Of a DNA stretch of 64,000 bases, positions 63,961-64,000 are shown one piece after another. The notes beneath the pieces are model-generated. The model did not search any database. It had not been told where the DNA came from and saw only the letters and a program-made list of their open reading frames with translations. A program made the translations under genes and the position numbers. Origin of the DNA: CAYYWP01 sp050176585 (GTDB lineage Bacteria > Desulfobacterota > Binatia > HRBIN30 > CADEER01); the NCBI GenBank assembly GCA_050176585.1, contig JBFXHX010000023.1, forward strand, positions 1 to 64,000, given 5' to 3'. Each line of letters begins with the position of its first letter. Within the stretch, counting starts at the first letter, position 1.

Positions 63961-64000
63961 CATTGGCGGCGGGTGCCGGCCGCGCGCGCCGGCCGGTGCC

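Overview
The window is GC-rich bacterial chromosome from a Gram-negative organism: it has lipoprotein signals on binding proteins, a TRAP transporter, a sigma-54 activator and glutathione synthetase. The gene orders rpsU-cvpA-dnaG-rpoD, zinc-ribbon gene-rnpB, mraZ-to-ftsZ and rpmE-prfA-prmC-murA-hisD recall Deltaproteobacteria-like lineages. The many Rieske, LLM-flavin, SnoaL and GST genes recall uncultured groups such as Binatota or Rokubacteria. That placement is an inference from gene content and order only, and no rRNA is present to settle it.

Bases 1-9.6 kb are housekeeping. An integrase relic sits beside tRNA-Phe. Minus-strand gshB, rsmE and prmA follow, then a glycerophosphodiesterase gene, the macromolecular-synthesis operon rpsU-cvpA-dnaG-rpoD, a CAU tRNA, a zinc-ribbon coiled-coil gene and the RNase P RNA. 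Bases 9.9-24.6 kb are a compact division and cell-wall (dcw) operon. It has a clear sigma-70 promoter and MraZ operator and runs mraZ-ftsL-ftsI-murF-mraY-murD-ftsW-murG-murC-murB-ftsQ-ftsA-ftsZ, ending in a strong hairpin. rsmH and murE, normally inside this cluster, are absent.

Bases 24.8-38 kb are mixed: a B12-type radical SAM protein, acpS, a small membrane protein, a phasin-like gene, a tandem pair of ArsA/Get3-like ATPases divergent from glycerol kinase, a secreted FG-GAP propeller with a dockerin-like tail, a ribose-type ABC transporter and a secreted mutarotase-like protein. Bases 38.3-46.5 kb return to core genes: rpmE, a strong terminator, prfA, prmC, murA, and hisD, hisB, hisH, hisA, hisF. 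hisG and hisI/hisE are not here.

Bases 46.5-64 kb look catabolic. A flavin monooxygenase-like gene, a SnoaL-like gene and a Rieske oxygenase gene lie behind a near-perfect sigma-54 promoter, divergent from an AcoR-like sigma-54 activator. A TRAP transporter follows, then an E1-E2 2-oxoacid dehydrogenase pair divergent from an Lrp-family regulator, a maleate isomerase, an orphan molybdenum-hydroxylase large subunit and a GST. A plausible reading is uptake and oxidation of an organic acid or (hetero)aromatic compound, with maleate turned into fumarate and a 2-oxoacid into an acyl-CoA; the actual substrate cannot be read from the sequence. A roughly 53-base element is shared by the sigma-54 divergent region and the 5' end of the E1 gene, 9 kb apart.
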